NCBI GenBank assembly: GCA_900549055.1
Contig: URNB01000096.1
Location: 1 to 7,329 of the forward strand
Direction: 5' to 3'
DNA: 7,329 nucleotides
Origin: an uncultured Oscillospiraceae bacterium
GTDB lineage: Bacteria; Bacillota; Clostridia; Oscillospirales; Acutalibacteraceae
Position numbers and translations under genes: made by a program
Notes under the pieces: generated by a model
Database searches by the model: none
What the model was told of the DNA's origin: nothing
What the model saw: only the letters and a program-made list of their open reading frames with translations
Shown here: positions 6,038 through 7,329 of the stretch, in pieces
Layout of the letters: every line of letters starts with the position of its first letter
How positions within the stretch are numbered: position 1 is the first letter of the stretch

Positions 6038-6054
6038 TGGGAAGCCTTTTTTTT
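6021..6054 (+). terminator. Strong intrinsic terminator overlapping the membrane-protein gene's last codons
   Basis: AAAGGCTTCCC (6021-6031) pairs perfectly with GGGAAGCCTTT (6039-6049) around a 7-nt loop, with eight Ts at 6047-6054. The TGA stop (6035-6037) lies in the loop, so the final residues (RLPE) are encoded by the 5' arm. On the minus strand the hairpin is followed by only three Us, so it would be a weaker terminator for the S1-repeat gene that ends at 6069. Confidence 0.92.
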
Positions 6055-6068
6055 AGAGGTCGGATGTT

Positions 6069-6992
6069 TTATCCGCAAAATTTGGTTGATATATGCTTGA
6101 AGCAATTATCGGGGGAGTAATCCCAACTTTCAAGCCGATCTCCGCTTTGAAAATATTTGATCTGCGGCACATAGCCGCCCTCAAAGCTGTCAATGATGAT
6201 CAGCTTTATTTTCATCTTTTCGGGTATAATGCTCTTTATATATACGCTTGCCTGCTTACCCGCCGAGGCGTTATCGCACGGCTCTGCAAGCCCTGCAAGG
6301 TTCGGCGTCAGCTCAACGAATATTCCGTAATCCTCAACACTCCTCACAACTCCGGTTACGGTCTGCCCGGGAGAGAAAAGCGCGGCGTTTTCAGCCCATG
6401 TGCCGAGCAATTCCTTATGGGAAAGCGTGATTTTTCCGTCCGGCGCAATATTTTTGATTATTACACGAATATTCTGACCGATGAAGAAGCGGTCGCGCGG
6501 GTGGGATATTCGCGAGACGGAGATCGCGTCTATCGGCAGCAGCGCTATATTTCCGCAGCCGATATCGCAAAATGCTCCGAAGGACTCCATATGCGTGATT
6601 TTTGCGTTTATAATATCGCCCTCGCTTTTTTGGGTCAATATGTATTCCCTGCAAAGCTGCTGCGCCTTTCTGCGCGAAAGAACGGCGCACGGTCTGCCGT
6701 TTTCATCATTGCCTATTGCGGTTACCGCAAAGCATACGGGCTTTCCCACGCGGGAAATAAGCGCTATATCGCGCGTTGAGCCGTCGGCTATGCCGATAGC
6801 TCCCTCTTCTCTCGGTATAATACCCTTTATCTGCCCTAAATCTATTATAAGATTGTGCGCTGCGTCGCACATAAGCGCTGTGCTCTCAAGCACTGTTTGC
6901 TTTGCCTGTGCTTCCGCAAGAAAAGCGGGGGTAAATGCCTTTTTGCTGTCCGTTACCTGTGTGTTCCATCCTTCCGGAAAAAAACCGTTCAT
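6069..6992 (-). CDS. S1-repeat RNA-binding protein (ribosomal protein S1-like)
   Basis: This 307-residue protein has three successive OB-fold S1-like units. The first is divergent (about 35-108, with LIIDLGQIKGIIP at 48-60 and ending VLSRRKA). The second is the clearest (about 125-195: INAKITHMESFGAFCDIG, ending KITLSHKELLGTW). The third spans about 209-268 (GVVRSVEDYGIFVEL, ending KIKLIIID). The C-terminal 40 residues match no domain I know. S1 repeats bind single-stranded RNA in translation or RNA turnover; at this length it is an S1-like paralog found in Firmicutes, not the 4-6-domain ribosomal protein of Proteobacteria. The role is inferred from the domains only. The ATG at 6990-6992 is preceded on its strand by AAAGGTG (complement of 7001-7007) with about 8-nt spacing. 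It converges on the membrane-protein gene across the terminator at 6021-6054. Confidence 0.87.
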   Translation of the reverse strand: MNGFFPEGWNTQVTDSKKAFTPAFLAEAQAKQTVLESTALMCDAAHNLIIDLGQIKGIIPREEGAIGIADGSTRDIALISRVGKPVCFAVTAIGNDENGRPCAVLSRRKAQQLCREYILTQKSEGDIINAKITHMESFGAFCDIGCGNIALLPIDAISVSRISHPRDRFFIGQNIRVIIKNIAPDGKITLSHKELLGTWAENAALFSPGQTVTGVVRSVEDYGIFVELTPNLAGLAEPCDNASAGKQASVYIKSIIPEKMKIKLIIIDSFEGGYVPQIKYFQSGDRLESWDYSPDNCFKHISTKFCG

Positions 6993-7041
6993 TATTTGAT
7001 CACCTTTCCTTTTTACATTCGGCGTTTAGCCTACATATCAA

Positions 7042-7047
7042 ATTATA
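7042..7047 (-). promoter_or_regulatory. Candidate -10 box for the S1-repeat gene
   Basis: On the minus strand a perfect TATAAT (complement of 7042-7047) lies about 50 bases upstream of the S1-repeat start. No convincing -35 box stands 16-18 bp further upstream, and the stretch is AT-rich, so the match may be chance. Confidence 0.35.
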
Positions 7048-7066
7048 TGACTCGAAAGGTGAAAAA

Positions 7067-7099
7067 ATGAGAGAATTATGTCTGCTGAAAAAATTTTAA
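7067..7099 (+). CDS. Possible 10-codon leader peptide ending inside a terminator
   Basis: An ATG at 7067, preceded by AAAGGTG (7055-7061) at suitable spacing, opens a frame encoding MRELCLLKKF and stopping at TAA 7097-7099. The second half of the frame and the stop lie inside the stem-loop that follows (7080-7112). A translated short peptide coupled to a terminator is the arrangement seen in attenuator leaders; three of ten codons are Leu. No downstream structural gene is visible in the window and no clear promoter is seen, so this may be coincidence. Confidence 0.2.
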   Translation: MRELCLLKKF

Positions 7100-7112
7100 G
7101 CGGACTTTTTTT
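7080..7112 (+). terminator. Intrinsic terminator or attenuator near the right end
   Basis: GTCTGCT (7080-7086) pairs with AGCGGAC (7099-7105), seven pairs with one T-G wobble, around a 12-nt A/T loop. It runs directly into seven Ts (7106-7112). No gene of normal size precedes it on this strand; the nearest upstream plus-strand gene ended at 6037. It would terminate a short transcript starting in the divergent spacer. Confidence 0.6.
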
Positions 7113-7329
7113 ATCACGCCCGCCGTTTCGACATTATTCGGCTTTTATTCTGTATATTTTTACTGTCAACCAATTTAAAAACGAAAGGTATGATTTCGCG
7201 GCTTTACTTTGTCGAAAATAAATTATTTAATAACAGTCCTTGTTTTCATTTGGTTAAAACAGTTTAAAGCCGAAATCCTTAACGGATAATCCACACCCCG
7301 ACGATGCAAAAACAGAATTTATTTCATTT
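7113..7329. other. AT-rich right end without a supportable gene
   Basis: All frames on both strands are broken by stops at short intervals. A possible -35/-10 pair, TTTAAA and GATAAT with a 16-bp spacer (about 7263-7290), could belong to a plus-strand gene beyond the edge, but it is weak. A 24-codon minus-strand frame is open at the window edge (stop at 7254-7256) and is too short to judge. I see no RNA gene or repeat array here. Confidence 0.5.

Noticed and set aside
6093..6779. Plus-strand frame of 228 codons (and one at 6481-6999) antisense to the S1-repeat gene
   Set aside because: The minus-strand frame encodes clear S1 repeats with a good ribosome binding site; these frames are shadows of it with no domain signal.
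7190..7267. 25-codon frame starting at ATG 7190
   Set aside because: The AAAGG lies only 1 nt from the ATG, too close to act as a ribosome binding site, and the peptide has no recognisable feature.
7254..7328. Minus-strand frame open at the right window edge, 24 codons
   Set aside because: It is too short to distinguish from chance in this AT-rich stretch, and no clear terminator follows the stop.

Overview
The window looks like chromosomal DNA of a low- to mid-G+C member of the Firmicutes, most likely class Clostridia (Oscillospiraceae/Ruminococcaceae-like). The evidence is strong AGG-type ribosome binding sites, sigma-A promoters with 17-bp spacers, many intrinsic terminators, an AbrB-type regulator with a C-terminal four-cysteine module, and a GTP-type PEP carboxykinase. 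This placement is inferred from gene content; no marker gene fixes the species.

Layout, left to right. Positions 1-152 hold the probable 3' end of an unrecognised plus-strand gene. A sigma-A promoter at 224-252 drives a PAP2-family membrane phosphatase (284-859, +). It converges on nadE, the glutamine-dependent NAD+ synthetase (993-2915, -). Between them are two long back-to-back hairpins; the second is a bidirectional terminator. nadE and pckG (GTP-type PEP carboxykinase, 3128-4912, +) diverge from an AT-rich spacer in which both promoters are visible. After pckG come a hairpin, a 10-bp inverted repeat, two tandem promoters (the proximal one a perfect TTGACA-N17-TATAAT), and a small AbrB-type regulator (5137-5400, +). 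A terminator and then a small unrecognised integral membrane protein (5528-6037, +) follow. That gene converges on an S1-repeat RNA-binding protein (6069-6992, -). The last 337 bases hold the S1 gene's upstream region, a possible 10-codon leader peptide fused to an intrinsic terminator, and otherwise no supportable gene.

Functionally the genes look like independent housekeeping units, not one pathway: NAD synthesis, anaplerotic or gluconeogenic PEP/oxaloacetate interconversion, a transition-state-type regulator, and RNA binding. Every plus-strand gene seems to have its own promoter, terminator or both, so no multi-gene operon is evident.

The most notable signal is a sharp change of codon preference inside nadE, near positions 1430-1580. 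The 3' part of nadE and everything to its left (PAP2 gene, left-end fragment) prefer CTG/TTG for Leu, almost never use CTT and rarely use ATA. The 5' part of nadE and at least the membrane-protein gene to the right use CTT heavily, with frequent ATA. The nadE frame stays intact. This suggests a recombination junction, or a chimeric assembly, in the most conserved part of the gene. I saw no CRISPR array, tRNA, rRNA, transposase or known defence system.
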